Origin: Phaeodactylibacter xiamenensis
GTDB lineage: Bacteria; Bacteroidota; Bacteroidia; Chitinophagales; Saprospiraceae
Direction of reading: 5' to 3'
Assembly (NCBI RefSeq): GCF_000759025.1
Contig: NZ_JPOS01000090.1
Coordinates: forward strand, 1 to 64,000
Length of the DNA: 64,000 nt
Part shown: positions 43,604-52,023 of the stretch, piece after piece
How positions within the stretch are numbered: the first letter of the stretch is position 1
Layout of the letters: every line of letters starts with the position of its first letter
Position numbers and translations under genes: made by a program
Notes under the pieces: model-generated
Told to the model about the DNA's origin: nothing
Database searches by the model: none
The model's input: only the letters and a program-made list of their open reading frames with translations

Positions 43604-45052
43604 ATGAAAAAACACTACCTCATTCTCCTTCTTTCCCTGATCACTTCATTTGCAGGCAAAGCCCAGCTACAGCCAGGCGATTGGGCAACCCCTTTCACCC
43701 TAACTGATATCTATGGCAATGACCACAGGCTCTACGATTACCTTAGCGAAGGCAAACCCGTGGTAATGATCATCTCAGCAACGTGGTGCGCGCCCTGTTG
43801 GAATTTGCATACAAGCGGTGTAATGGAAGAAGTCTATGAAACCTATGGCCCGGATGGCAGCGACGAAATCATGGTCCTTTTCATAGAGGGGGACCCCAGC
43901 ACTTCCTACGAACAACTCACCGGGCAAGCCTGGCCTTCACAAGGCAACTGGATCAATGGCACCCCCTACCCTATAATTGATGTGGAAGACTTTCAGCTTC
44001 AGGCGGCTTATGGCTTGCTGGGGTACCCCACGGTGGTCATGATCTGTCCTGATATGCAAGTAAAAGTTCCGCAGATGTGGTCTGGAATAAATACCTGGAC
44101 TGTCAACTACGTGGTCAGTCAGGCTTTTTCCTGCAATGATGAGCCTCTACTGGAACAGGACGCGGCCATTCACACCTATGAAATCGGCAACAGCTCCTGC
44201 TACGATGGTTTTGTCAGCGCTAACCTCTACAACACAGGCAGTGAACCGCTGACCGCTGCTACAATAGAACTTCGGCGCGATGGAGAACTTGTAGACACTT
44301 ACGATTGGATTGGCGAATTGCCTACCGGTGCGGAAGCCCCTGTCCTTTTTGAAAACGTAGACTTACAGCCGGGACTGAATACCTTCTCCCTGGTACTCCC
44401 TTCTGACGATGATGACCTTTCCAACAACGAGGTCCTGGTACCTTTCGTCAAAGCCCCTCTGGTCTCTGTGAATCTTGATCTTTATATCCAATCTGACAGC
44501 GATGCAGAAGACCATAACAACCGCTGGCAAATTGTCGATGAGAATGGCAATGCGGTAGCAGAAGGTACGCTGGCCAACAGTACCTATGAAGAAGTTAGCC
44601 TGTCCCTTGAAGCGGAAGGCTGCTATGAACTGCGATTCTACGATGAGGAAGGTGACGGCATCAATGAAGGCGGGTTTATTCTCGTACTGGATGAGTATGG
44701 CACCTCTATTGCCGACATCAGTAATTTTCAGGGTACAGAAGTATTTGTGAAGTTTTTGGCTGCAGCCAATGTGAGCGGTACTCCTAATGCGGAAGCGGTA
44801 GCCGGGTGGTCCGTCTTCCCAAACCCCACAAAGGATTTGGTGCAGGTGCAGTATGTGCTGAATGAAAGTAGCCCGGTGCAACTCAACTGCATCAATGCTA
44901 CAGGCCAAGCCCTCCTCACACAGGAGTTCACGACACTGCCTTCCGGCACGCATCAGGCAGCATTTGACCTGAGCGGCCTGCCAGTTGGCTTGTACCAGGT
45001 CCAAATCACGACTCAAGACGGGACGAGCACGAAAAGTGTAGTGAAGCAGTAA
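43604..45052 (+). CDS. T9SS cargo with N-terminal thioredoxin-like (TlpA-type) domain
   Basis: 482 aa. Signal peptide 1-20 (ends GKAQ), then a thioredoxin fold with WCAPCW (CxxC about residues 63-66), FIEGDPSTSYEQ and GYPTVVMICPD. A beta-sandwich domain (SVNLDLYIQSDSDAEDHNN ... GVEEVSL) follows, and the C-terminus is a type A T9SS domain (WSVFPNPTKDLVQV ... GLPVGLYQVQI). It should be released or surface bound after export and could catalyse disulfide reactions or carry cargo. Monocistronic; a strong hairpin follows. The mature start is about residue 21. Confidence 0.85.
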   Translation: MKKHYLILLLSLITSFAGKAQLQPGDWATPFTLTDIYGNDHRLYDYLSEGKPVVMIISATWCAPCWNLHTSGVMEEVYETYGPDGSDEIMVLFIEGDPSTSYEQLTGQAWPSQGNWINGTPYPIIDVEDFQLQAAYGLLGYPTVVMICPDMQVKVPQMWSGINTWTVNYVVSQAFSCNDEPLLEQDAAIHTYEIGNSSCYDGFVSANLYNTGSEPLTAATIELRRDGELVDTYDWIGELPTGAEAPVLFENVDLQPGLNTFSLVLPSDDDDLSNNEVLVPFVKAPLVSVNLDLYIQSDSDAEDHNNRWQIVDENGNAVAEGTLANSTYEEVSLSLEAEGCYELRFYDEEGDGINEGGFILVLDEYGTSIADISNFQGTEVFVKFLAAANVSGTPNAEAVAGWSVFPNPTKDLVQVQYVLNESSPVQLNCINATGQALLTQEFTTLPSGTHQAAFDLSGLPVGLYQVQITTQDGTSTKSVVKQ

Positions 45053-45065
45053 GAAAACAGCGCTA

Positions 45066-45099
45066 AAAAGCCCCGGCAGGAATTTCTGCCGGGGCTTTT
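45066..45099. terminator. bidirectional hairpin terminator
   Basis: AAAAGCCCCGGCAG (45066-45079) pairs perfectly with CTGCCGGGGCTTTT (45086-45099), a 14-bp stem with a 6-nt loop and T/A tails on both sides. Confidence 0.8.
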
Positions 45100-45137
45100 A
45101 GTTTACAATGCAACAACCTGGAGTGAGGAGCCGCTGC

Positions 45138-45308
45138 ACTAGTGGTCTGTCAAGTGTTAATTTATGGGTTGAGTGGGAGCGAATTTTGAGGCTAATCAAG
45201 GCGGATGTTCCCGCGCATAGCAGCGCTACGTAAGGGGTTATCCAACGAAGAGTAGCCTCAAAAGTCGCCGCAGGCAACCCTTAGTTTTAGCCTTGACAGA
45301 CCACTAGT
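45138..45308. repeat. 171-bp palindromic intergenic element B
   Basis: Perfect 17-bp terminal inverted repeats, ACTAGTGGTCTGTCAAG (45138-45154) and its complement (45292-45308). A nested pair (TTTTGAGGCTA / TAGCCTCAAAA) encloses CAAGGCG and CAACGAAG boxes, the same order as in element A (17668-17828) although arms are unrelated. The right arm overlaps the last codons and stop of the SDR gene at 45304, so the element may have supplied that stop codon. Confidence 0.75.
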
Positions 45309-46095
45309 TTACATCCATGCCCCGCACCACACGGGACAGTACACCTGGCAGAAAACGCTTTAGGTAAATACCCATAATTTCCTTACCGCCAATGTACGCC
45401 TCTTCTTTCTTTTTATAGATCGCCAGCAGTGCTTTGCGGGCAAAATCATTGGGCTCCAGCCCCTGCTTAGTCGTTTGTGCCATCTTGTTATTGGGAGAAC
45501 CATCACCGGTCAGCGCATTGATGCTGACATTGGTATGCACGTAGCCCGGGCAGATCAGGGTCACCCCAATGTTTTTCTCATAGACTTCAGCCCTGAGGCA
45601 GTCAAAGAACCCATGCAATGCGTGCTTGGACGCTGCATAAGCGGACCTTCTCGGTGTACCGATTTTCCCCATCACACTACTTATGGCAACAATTTGCCCC
45701 TGCTTGCGGCGCAACATGTATGGCAACACCGCCTTGGTTACCGCCACCGTACCGATGAAGTTGACATCCATGATCTTTTGGTCTACTGACAAATCTGTAT
45801 CCGCCACAAGGGAGCGCTGAGAGATACCCGCATTATTGACCAGCACATCAATCTTACCGAAATGGTTGATCGCCCGGGCAGTTATACCAGAAACCTTATC
45901 GTATTCCGTGACATCCATCGGCAGGAGCAATACCCGGCTGCTACGGGGGCAATTTTGCTGCACGCGCTCCAATTCCTGCTTATTACGGGCAGACAATACC
46001 AGATCTGCTCCGTGCTCAGCAAAAGCATACGCTAAATGCTCGCCTATCCCGGAAGAAGCCCCCGTAATCCAAATTACTTTATCCTTGAAATGCAT
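45304..46095 (-). CDS. SDR family NAD(P)-dependent oxidoreductase
   Basis: 263 aa from the ATG at 46095; an in-frame ATG at 46113 adds only a basic tail. Motifs: IWITGASSGIGEHL, NNAG, and the Ser-Tyr-Lys triad in ISSVMGK...SAYAASKHAL. The C-terminal part (YIGGKEIMGIYLKRFLPGVLSRV) is hydrophobic/basic and resembles the membrane-proximal end of DHRS7-type SDRs. Substrate unknown. Its stop lies inside palindromic element B. Divergent from the SixA-like gene. Confidence 0.88.
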   Translation of the reverse strand: MHFKDKVIWITGASSGIGEHLAYAFAEHGADLVLSARNKQELERVQQNCPRSSRVLLLPMDVTEYDKVSGITARAINHFGKIDVLVNNAGISQRSLVADTDLSVDQKIMDVNFIGTVAVTKAVLPYMLRRKQGQIVAISSVMGKIGTPRRSAYAASKHALHGFFDCLRAEVYEKNIGVTLICPGYVHTNVSINALTGDGSPNNKMAQTTKQGLEPNDFARKALLAIYKKKEEAYIGGKEIMGIYLKRFLPGVLSRVVRGMDVN

Positions 46096-46296
46096 CCCTC
46101 GTTTTTTTTGCAAATTAACCGAAAAAAGTCGAATCCTCAGATGCTGCCTCCAAAATCTCTCTTAGGGCCACCTTCGAAACCCACAAAACGACATTGCAAC
46201 TGTAAACGATTTAATCTTTTGCAAAAAGCCTTAAATTACCTTCCCATAACCCTGAGGCGCCTGCAAAAAGGCTACCTCCGATCCGCACATCAAACT

Positions 46297-46794
46297 ATGA
46301 AGACCATTTATTTTGTCAGACATGCAAAATCCAGTTGGGAGGATCCCAGTTTAAGAGATTTTCAAAGGCCCCTGAATAAGCGGGGGCTCAGGGACGCACC
46401 ATTCATGGGCAAGCTGCTGCATGCCAAGGGCTTAGCCCCTGACCGCATCATCACAAGCCCTGCCGTTCGCGCCCGTACTACTGCTAAATTCTATGCTGCA
46501 GCATTTCAATACCCGGAAGCCCAGGTGCAGGAGGAGCCCCTCATTTACGAAGCCTTCCCGGAAGATATTTTGCGGCTGATCGAAAAGTTTGATCCTGCAT
46601 GGAAAGTGGTGTACCTTTTCGGGCACAACCCTACCTGGACCACCCTTGCCAATTCCTTTGCCGAGACTTTTATTGCCAATATTCCGACCTGTGGGACGTT
46701 TAGAGTAGATGCGGAAGTGGACGACTGGGCTGCATTTACCGCTCAAACCGGCCGCCTGAGTGAATTTCATTACCCTAAACAGTATTTTTCCTGA
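46297..46794 (+). CDS. SixA-like histidine phosphatase family protein
   Basis: 165 aa. The catalytic RHA motif is at the N-terminus (MKTIYFVRHAKSSW, His9), followed by DFQRPLNKRG and the second histidine in LFGHNPTW. SixA-type enzymes dephosphorylate phosphohistidine of signalling proteins or small phosphoesters. The start is set at 46297; the frame upstream to 46036 overlaps the divergent SDR gene. Its stop codon overlaps the next start by one base (TGATG). Confidence 0.88.
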   Translation: MKTIYFVRHAKSSWEDPSLRDFQRPLNKRGLRDAPFMGKLLHAKGLAPDRIITSPAVRARTTAKFYAAAFQYPEAQVQEEPLIYEAFPEDILRLIEKFDPAWKVVYLFGHNPTWTTLANSFAETFIANIPTCGTFRVDAEVDDWAAFTAQTGRLSEFHYPKQYFS

Positions 46795-47147
46795 TGCGAT
46801 ATACTGCCTATTTATTGCTAACCTGCTTCCTTGGTTTATGGTGTTCTGGCTGTCATACCCCAGAAGAAAAACCTACTATGCCAGAGGAAAAGCTGGTTGA
46901 GGTGCTGGCTGATATCCATATTGCAGAAGCTGCCCTGCAGGCCCTCAGAGGGCAAACCAAAGACAGCATGTCTCAGGCCTATTACCAGCAAATCTACACC
47001 ATACACGGGGTAGACTCAGTGGAGGTGCAGGAAACCCTGGAAACCATGCGCGAAAAACCGGCAGAAATGAAGGACCTCTATGACAAGGTGATGGAGCGCG
47101 TGGAACAACTCAACGCCAAGGCCAAAAAACCGGAAGAGCGGGACTGA
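46794..47147 (+). CDS. DUF4296 lipoprotein
   Basis: 117 aa. Signal with lipobox-like Cys20 (LWCSGC), then EEKLVEVLADIHIAEAALQA and a helix pair ending in MKDLYDKVMERVEQLNAKAKK, the layout of DUF4296, a small Bacteroidota lipoprotein family of unknown role. Start overlaps the preceding stop by one base, so the pair is translated together. Confidence 0.82.
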   Translation: MRYTAYLLLTCFLGLWCSGCHTPEEKPTMPEEKLVEVLADIHIAEAALQALRGQTKDSMSQAYYQQIYTIHGVDSVEVQETLETMREKPAEMKDLYDKVMERVEQLNAKAKKPEERD

Positions 47148-47206
47148 CCTCCATTTCTTAACATATACTTAATGCCTCATTCGCTAAATCCAGCTTTCGA
47201 AGCCAT

Positions 47207-47214
47207 TAACTTTG
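47207..47214 (+). promoter_or_regulatory. -7 promoter box candidate for the response regulator
   Basis: TAACTTTG matches TAnnTTTG exactly and lies 58 bp before the ATG at 47272. A -33 word at correct spacing is only weakly matched. Confidence 0.35.
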
Positions 47215-47271
47215 ACGGCATGCGACTTAGGCTACTCTATATAGCCCCTTTTTCAACCAATCCTCACATAG

Positions 47272-47958
47272 ATGGACCCTGTCAAAATTCTCATTGTGGA
47301 TGATGAACCAGATATACTTGATTTCATCCGGTATAATCTCGTTAAGGAAGGATTTGAAGTCTTTACCGCATCCAATGGAGAAGATGGGATCAAGACTGCC
47401 GAACAAGTCAAACCCCGCCTGATCATCCTGGATATCATGATGCCAAAAATGGACGGCGTGGAAGTCTGCCGGCAATTGCGTAGTAAACCAGGATTTGAAA
47501 ATACCCTGGTCACCTTCCTGACTGCAAGGGAGGAGGATTACTCCCAAATTGCAGCCCTTGATGTGGGTGGCGACGACTACATCACCAAACCCATCCGTCC
47601 CAGGGTATTTCTCAGCCGGATCAAAGCACTGCTCCGGCGATCCGAACGCTGGGAGGAAGAACAGGAGGAACCGAACACCCTGTCTATCGGCGATCTCATC
47701 ATCGACCGGGACCGGGTCACGGTCACCAAAGGAGAAGACGTTATAGAACTGGCTAAAAAGGAATTCGAGCTGCTCTTCCTGCTTGTATCCAAACCCGGAA
47801 AAGTCTTTTCCAGAGAGGAAATCTTCAACAAAGTATGGGGCACCGATGTCATCGTCGGCAACCGCACCATTGATGTCCACATCCGGAAACTCCGGGAAAA
47901 GATCGGAGACCACTACATCAAAACCATCAAAGGTATTGGCTATAAGTTTGAGTTTTAG
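47272..47958 (+). CDS. OmpR/PhoB-family response regulator
   Basis: 228 aa. Receiver domain (1-120) with the acidic pair IVDDEPD, phospho-acceptor Asp54 in LIILDIMMPKMDG, and Lys of YITKPI. A C-terminal winged-helix effector domain (about 130-228) has ELAKKEFELLFLL, FSREEIFNKVWG, RTIDVHIRKLREKIG and TIKGIGYKF. It should bind DNA when phosphorylated by the histidine kinase gene 51 bp downstream. Confidence 0.93.
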   Translation: MDPVKILIVDDEPDILDFIRYNLVKEGFEVFTASNGEDGIKTAEQVKPRLIILDIMMPKMDGVEVCRQLRSKPGFENTLVTFLTAREEDYSQIAALDVGGDDYITKPIRPRVFLSRIKALLRRSERWEEEQEEPNTLSIGDLIIDRDRVTVTKGEDVIELAKKEFELLFLLVSKPGKVFSREEIFNKVWGTDVIVGNRTIDVHIRKLREKIGDHYIKTIKGIGYKFEF

Positions 47959-48009
47959 GCCCGGTACAGCCGCCTCATAATCCCCTTTAAAGATAACCAC
48001 CACAACCTA

Positions 48010-49068
48010 ATGCTGAAAAACCCTACGCCACAGCAAATCGCACAAATTGTAGCGCTGTATATTACGGTTTCTTCCCTATTGGTCTGGGGCGTGCTTGAGG
48101 GCGTCCGTGCCCGCTTTGAGCTCACCTGGATGTTCACCCTGGCACTGCTCGGCATAGCCCTTTTTGCTTCTGCTTACCTGATTACCATTTTTTACCTGCG
48201 TAAATATATCTACCGCAAGATCAAACTCATCTATAAAACCATCCATAAGCACAAAGTCTCCCCACAGGAGAAAAATAAGAACATTGATGTGCGCGAAAAC
48301 ATCATCGACGAGGTGGAAAAACAAGTCGCAGAATGGGCCGAACAACAACAGGAGGAACTGGACAAGTATAAGGCATGGGCGGAGTACCGCCGCAACTTTG
48401 TTGGCGACATCTCCCACGAGCTCAAAACACCTATTTTCAATATTCAGGGCTACCTGCACACCCTGCTCGACGGGGCACTGGAAGACCCAAACGTAAACAC
48501 TACCTTTCTCAAAAAAGCCGCCAAAAACCTGGAGCGCCTGCACATCATAGTGGAGGATCTCGAAGCCATTTCCCGCCTCGAATCCGGAGAGCTGATGCTG
48601 GAAATTCAAAGCTTCGACATACACGCCCTGGCAGCAGAGGTTTTTGAAGATCTGGAGTTCAAGGCCAAGCAGCGCAACATCACCCTGGAGTTTAAGGATG
48701 GGGCTTCTCAGGGCTTCAAGGTGCAGGCTGACCGGGAAAGCATCCGTCAGGTGCTGACCAACCTAGTAAGCAATTCCATCAAGTACGGGGAAGAAAATGG
48801 ACGCACCCGCATCGGTTTCTACGACATGGACGGTAACATCCTCATCGAAGTTGCGGACAATGGGCTGGGCATACCAAAAAAACACCTCAACCACGTCTTC
48901 GACCGCTTCTACCGGGTGGACAAAAGCCGTTCCAGAGAACGTGGCGGCTCGGGGCTGGGCTTGTCCATTGTGAAGCACATCATTGAGGCGCACAAGCAGA
49001 CCATCAATGTACGCAGTACGCCCGGCCTGGGCTCTACTTTTGGGTTCACCCTCAAAAAGGGGAGTTAG
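48010..49068 (+). CDS. sensor histidine kinase, PhoR-like
   Basis: 352 aa. Two transmembrane helices (about 10-30 and 38-62) with almost no periplasmic loop, so the input is probably membrane or cytoplasmic. The HisKA domain has FVGDISHELKTP with His136. The HATPase has NLVSNSIKYG (N box), EVADNGLGIPKKHLNHVFDRFYR (G1/F) and GGSGLGLSIV (G2). It pairs with the upstream OmpR-type regulator. No gene targets can be named; the neighbouring T9SS protein at 49077 is convergent, 8 bp away. Confidence 0.93.
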   Translation: MLKNPTPQQIAQIVALYITVSSLLVWGVLEGVRARFELTWMFTLALLGIALFASAYLITIFYLRKYIYRKIKLIYKTIHKHKVSPQEKNKNIDVRENIIDEVEKQVAEWAEQQQEELDKYKAWAEYRRNFVGDISHELKTPIFNIQGYLHTLLDGALEDPNVNTTFLKKAAKNLERLHIIVEDLEAISRLESGELMLEIQSFDIHALAAEVFEDLEFKAKQRNITLEFKDGASQGFKVQADRESIRQVLTNLVSNSIKYGEENGRTRIGFYDMDGNILIEVADNGLGIPKKHLNHVFDRFYRVDKSRSRERGGSGLGLSIVKHIIEAHKQTINVRSTPGLGSTFGFTLKKGS

Positions 49069-49076
49069 CTGACGAG

Positions 49077-51725
49077 CTACCGGATCAGATTCACCTCACC
49101 TGACCGCTCCACGGTGATGCCATTGCCTCGTTCCAGCACCAAATGATACCCGTAAACGCCTGCCGGAGCCGTTTCCCCTTTGTACATGCCTTCCCAACCC
49201 ATCTGACTGGCAGGAAGCTGGAAATCGCTTGCTTCATAAACCAGGCTACCCCAGCGGTTAAAAACGCGGAAGCTGACCCCCCGGACAAATTCCGGACCGG
49301 CGTAGGGCCGGAGCACATCATTGATACCATCGTTATTCGGTGAAAAGGCCGTAGGTACATAAATCCGCTCCACATTATTCACTTCCACTACGATCCTTGC
49401 CGTAACGGTACAGCCTTCACTCGTTAGGCCGGTAACGGTGTAGGTGGTGGTGCGCTCCGGGCTCACCCGCACCGTTGCACAACCCTGGCATACTGTCGGC
49501 TCCCAAACCAAACTATCGGGCAGCTCCGTACCCGCATCCAGCGGTTGCGCTACCAGGTCTATAGAATCGCCTGGGATAATGATAGGCTCATCCCCCTGCC
49601 CGGGCGAGAACAGCCGAAACGCCGCCGGAGCCTCTGATTCCAGGTCGAATACAGCCACGCCTTCACAGCCCCCGCCATCCTGTACAAGGAGGCTGTAGCT
49701 CCCCGCTTCCAGCCCCGAAAAAAACGGAGATTGCTGCAAGGGTTGATCATTTATGCCAAACAAATAGGGCGCCTGACCACCAACGACACTATCCACGCTT
49801 AGGCTTCCTGTACCATCTGGCGTGCAGCCCGGATTAGTGACACTGACGACCAATTCAGGGGTAGCGCGGTTGTCGGCTACAGTTATAGTGTCGGCATTGG
49901 CACATCCGGTACTCGTATTCGTAACTTCCAGCACGTAATCGCCCGCTTCAGAGGCAGTGGGGTTAGCGATGCCGGTATCGGAAAGCACGCCTCCGTCCAG
50001 GGGGGTCCATGCATAAGCAAACCCGGCCATAGCGGGACTGCCAATAACGACCTCCTCCCTATCGCAGTCGAGGCTGTATGGCCCACCGGTTTCCACCACA
50101 GGTACCGGAAGAATATCCAGATTGAAAAAGGCTGAGTCCGGCTGGCAAATGCCATTGTTTTGCAGGTAGGCAATTTGAACCGCTCCCGGAATAGCCAGTT
50201 GCGCCAGGTTTAATTGTCCGGTGGAGGCATCAAGTGCATCATCGGGCACACCTCCTCCTGTAACCGCCCATGTCCCTCCTGTGTCAGCTCCGGCCAGAAT
50301 GGCGCTCAGCTCTAACAGGCTGTCCAGTCCTGCGCAAAAGTCCAGATCTTTCCCTACTCCGGCAGCTGGAAAAGGCACGACAGTAAAGTCCAGAGCCGGA
50401 AAGAGGCCATCGTAGGTACAGGCCGGGGCGCTACTGTCAGAAAAGCTGGAAATGGCGATGCTCCCGCTGCCGGGAACCGGCACAGACAAGGTGTTCACCC
50501 CGGCTTGCAACCCCGGAAGGGTACTCGTCAGTCCGTTGTAAGTATACTCCAAAGTGAAGGGGCCCGGGCTTTCTGTCTCAATCAGCAGGGCCAGGTCCAG
50601 AGGCGACCCTTCGCAAATCTCGGTTGCCCCTTCCAGTTCCAACGTGTAACCCGGGCATTCCAGTGTGGTGCACCCTCCGGAATAAACATCACTCAGACAA
50701 CCTTCTGCTGACAAAGCAAACAACTCGTAATTGACCTGCTGATTCTCCGTCAGCCCTTCGATCAGGTAAGTCGTATCGGAAGTGAAGGTCCCTACCGGCC
50801 CGTCGAGTACATCTATTTGGTAAGTGCTTGCCCCCATCGTAGGCGACCAGGATAAGAGTATGCTGTTCGTACCAACTTCGCAAACTACATCCGTTACTGT
50901 ATCTGGCGTTTCGCCCACGGTGATGGTTAGCTCCGCAGTGGCTTCACAAACCGGCCCAAAGCTGATATCATCGAGTGCAAAGTCGTTGCCTGTAGACTCA
51001 CTGTTGACATTGGTGATACAAATTTCCACATCAGTGGCGCCCCCCGAATTCCAGGTGGCATAGAAGGGCACCCAATCGCAGGTCACCGGGGTGGCTGCTG
51101 CGGTATTGCCCAACAAAACCCCATCGAAGGAGAACTGTAGATTCGCAGGGTTTTCGATAGTCACGGAAGCGACCCAGGCCGAAAAGGCATAGTCTGTACC
51201 GGGCGTAACGCTCACCACCTGACACCAGACGTCGTTTTGCTGATCGGAGCTGTTCACCACCATCATATTGCCATTGCCGGTGGTGTGGTCGCCGCAGGGG
51301 GCAAAGTCCTCATGGGTAGACATCGGGTTGTTGCTAATCAGGTACTCACCTTCGTTATGCAGGGGCCCGTTTGGCCCGCCACTCCCCTGCCCGTAATCGG
51401 TCGTAAACCCGGCATTGCCCAGTTCAAAGTCGCCGTTGAAAATGAGGTTTTCGCCTATCGCCTGTGCGGTGATGGTATAGGTTTGAGTCGTTGCCGGGGT
51501 TGCAGTCGTCACAGCAGCTGAGGGGTCGGCCAGCCCCGCACCGGGCGACCACTGAAAATTAAATGGCGTGACCGAAAAAGAAGCAGCAACCGGCACCGGT
51601 TCGCCAGGCGTGCACAGCGTGGTGTCTCCTGATACCGTGATGGTGAAATTATCACAATCCTGAGCAAAACCTATCCTTCCAAACAGCAGCAAAAAGAGAC
51701 CAAAGCCTGCTAAGCGAATATTCAT
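49077..51725 (-). CDS. T9SS type B (gliding-motility-associated CTD) secreted protein, 882 aa
   Basis: Signal peptide 1-21 (ends GFAQ). N-terminal PKD-like segment (FQWSPGAGLADPSAAV), then a carbohydrate-binding or jelly-roll-like region (LIFNGDFELGNAGFTTDYG ... VEICITNVN), Fn3-like domains, more PKD/SprB-like modules (PGCTPDGTGSLSVDSVVGGQAPY) and a final gliding-motility C-terminal domain IYVPTAFSPNNDGINDVL ... FRVFNRWGSLVYE ... PAGVYGY. Type B cargo is usually attached to or released from the cell surface by the T9SS. No catalytic motif seen; a surface adhesin is likely. Confidence 0.87.
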   Translation of the reverse strand: MNIRLAGFGLFLLLFGRIGFAQDCDNFTITVSGDTTLCTPGEPVPVAASFSVTPFNFQWSPGAGLADPSAAVTTATPATTQTYTITAQAIGENLIFNGDFELGNAGFTTDYGQGSGGPNGPLHNEGEYLISNNPMSTHEDFAPCGDHTTGNGNMMVVNSSDQQNDVWCQVVSVTPGTDYAFSAWVASVTIENPANLQFSFDGVLLGNTAAATPVTCDWVPFYATWNSGGATDVEICITNVNSESTGNDFALDDISFGPVCEATAELTITVGETPDTVTDVVCEVGTNSILLSWSPTMGASTYQIDVLDGPVGTFTSDTTYLIEGLTENQQVNYELFALSAEGCLSDVYSGGCTTLECPGYTLELEGATEICEGSPLDLALLIETESPGPFTLEYTYNGLTSTLPGLQAGVNTLSVPVPGSGSIAISSFSDSSAPACTYDGLFPALDFTVVPFPAAGVGKDLDFCAGLDSLLELSAILAGADTGGTWAVTGGGVPDDALDASTGQLNLAQLAIPGAVQIAYLQNNGICQPDSAFFNLDILPVPVVETGGPYSLDCDREEVVIGSPAMAGFAYAWTPLDGGVLSDTGIANPTASEAGDYVLEVTNTSTGCANADTITVADNRATPELVVSVTNPGCTPDGTGSLSVDSVVGGQAPYLFGINDQPLQQSPFFSGLEAGSYSLLVQDGGGCEGVAVFDLESEAPAAFRLFSPGQGDEPIIIPGDSIDLVAQPLDAGTELPDSLVWEPTVCQGCATVRVSPERTTTYTVTGLTSEGCTVTARIVVEVNNVERIYVPTAFSPNNDGINDVLRPYAGPEFVRGVSFRVFNRWGSLVYEASDFQLPASQMGWEGMYKGETAPAGVYGYHLVLERGNGITVERSGEVNLIR

Positions 51726-51954
51726 AGCGATTCATTTTTTCGGAAACAAAAAGCATAAGGAGCCCGGCCTGTACTATAGATCAGACCGCCCGTTTCCAAT
51801 ACCTGGAAATTGATTTAAGGCTGACCGGGGTAATCAAGATTGGAGATTTGATTTGTTGCTGTAGTAGCGGCAAAGATATAACAATCTGCCATAAGTACAG
51901 CCCGGTTGAAATGAAGCTTTACGGAACGGTCGGTTTCGGCCTGTTAAAATACAA

Positions 51955-51989
51955 ATGCCCCGAAAGCCATTATTTCGCTTCCGGGGCAT
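51955..51989 (-). terminator. hairpin terminator after SusD
   Basis: ATGCCCCGAAAGC (51955-51967) pairs with GCTTCCGGGGCAT (51977-51989), with one mismatch in the stem. It lies 35 bp past the SusD stop on the minus strand. The 51726-52023 gap otherwise shows no gene. Confidence 0.6.
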
Positions 51990-52023
51990 ACTGCAATCAG
52001 TACCTAAGGCCCTTACTTGCTAT

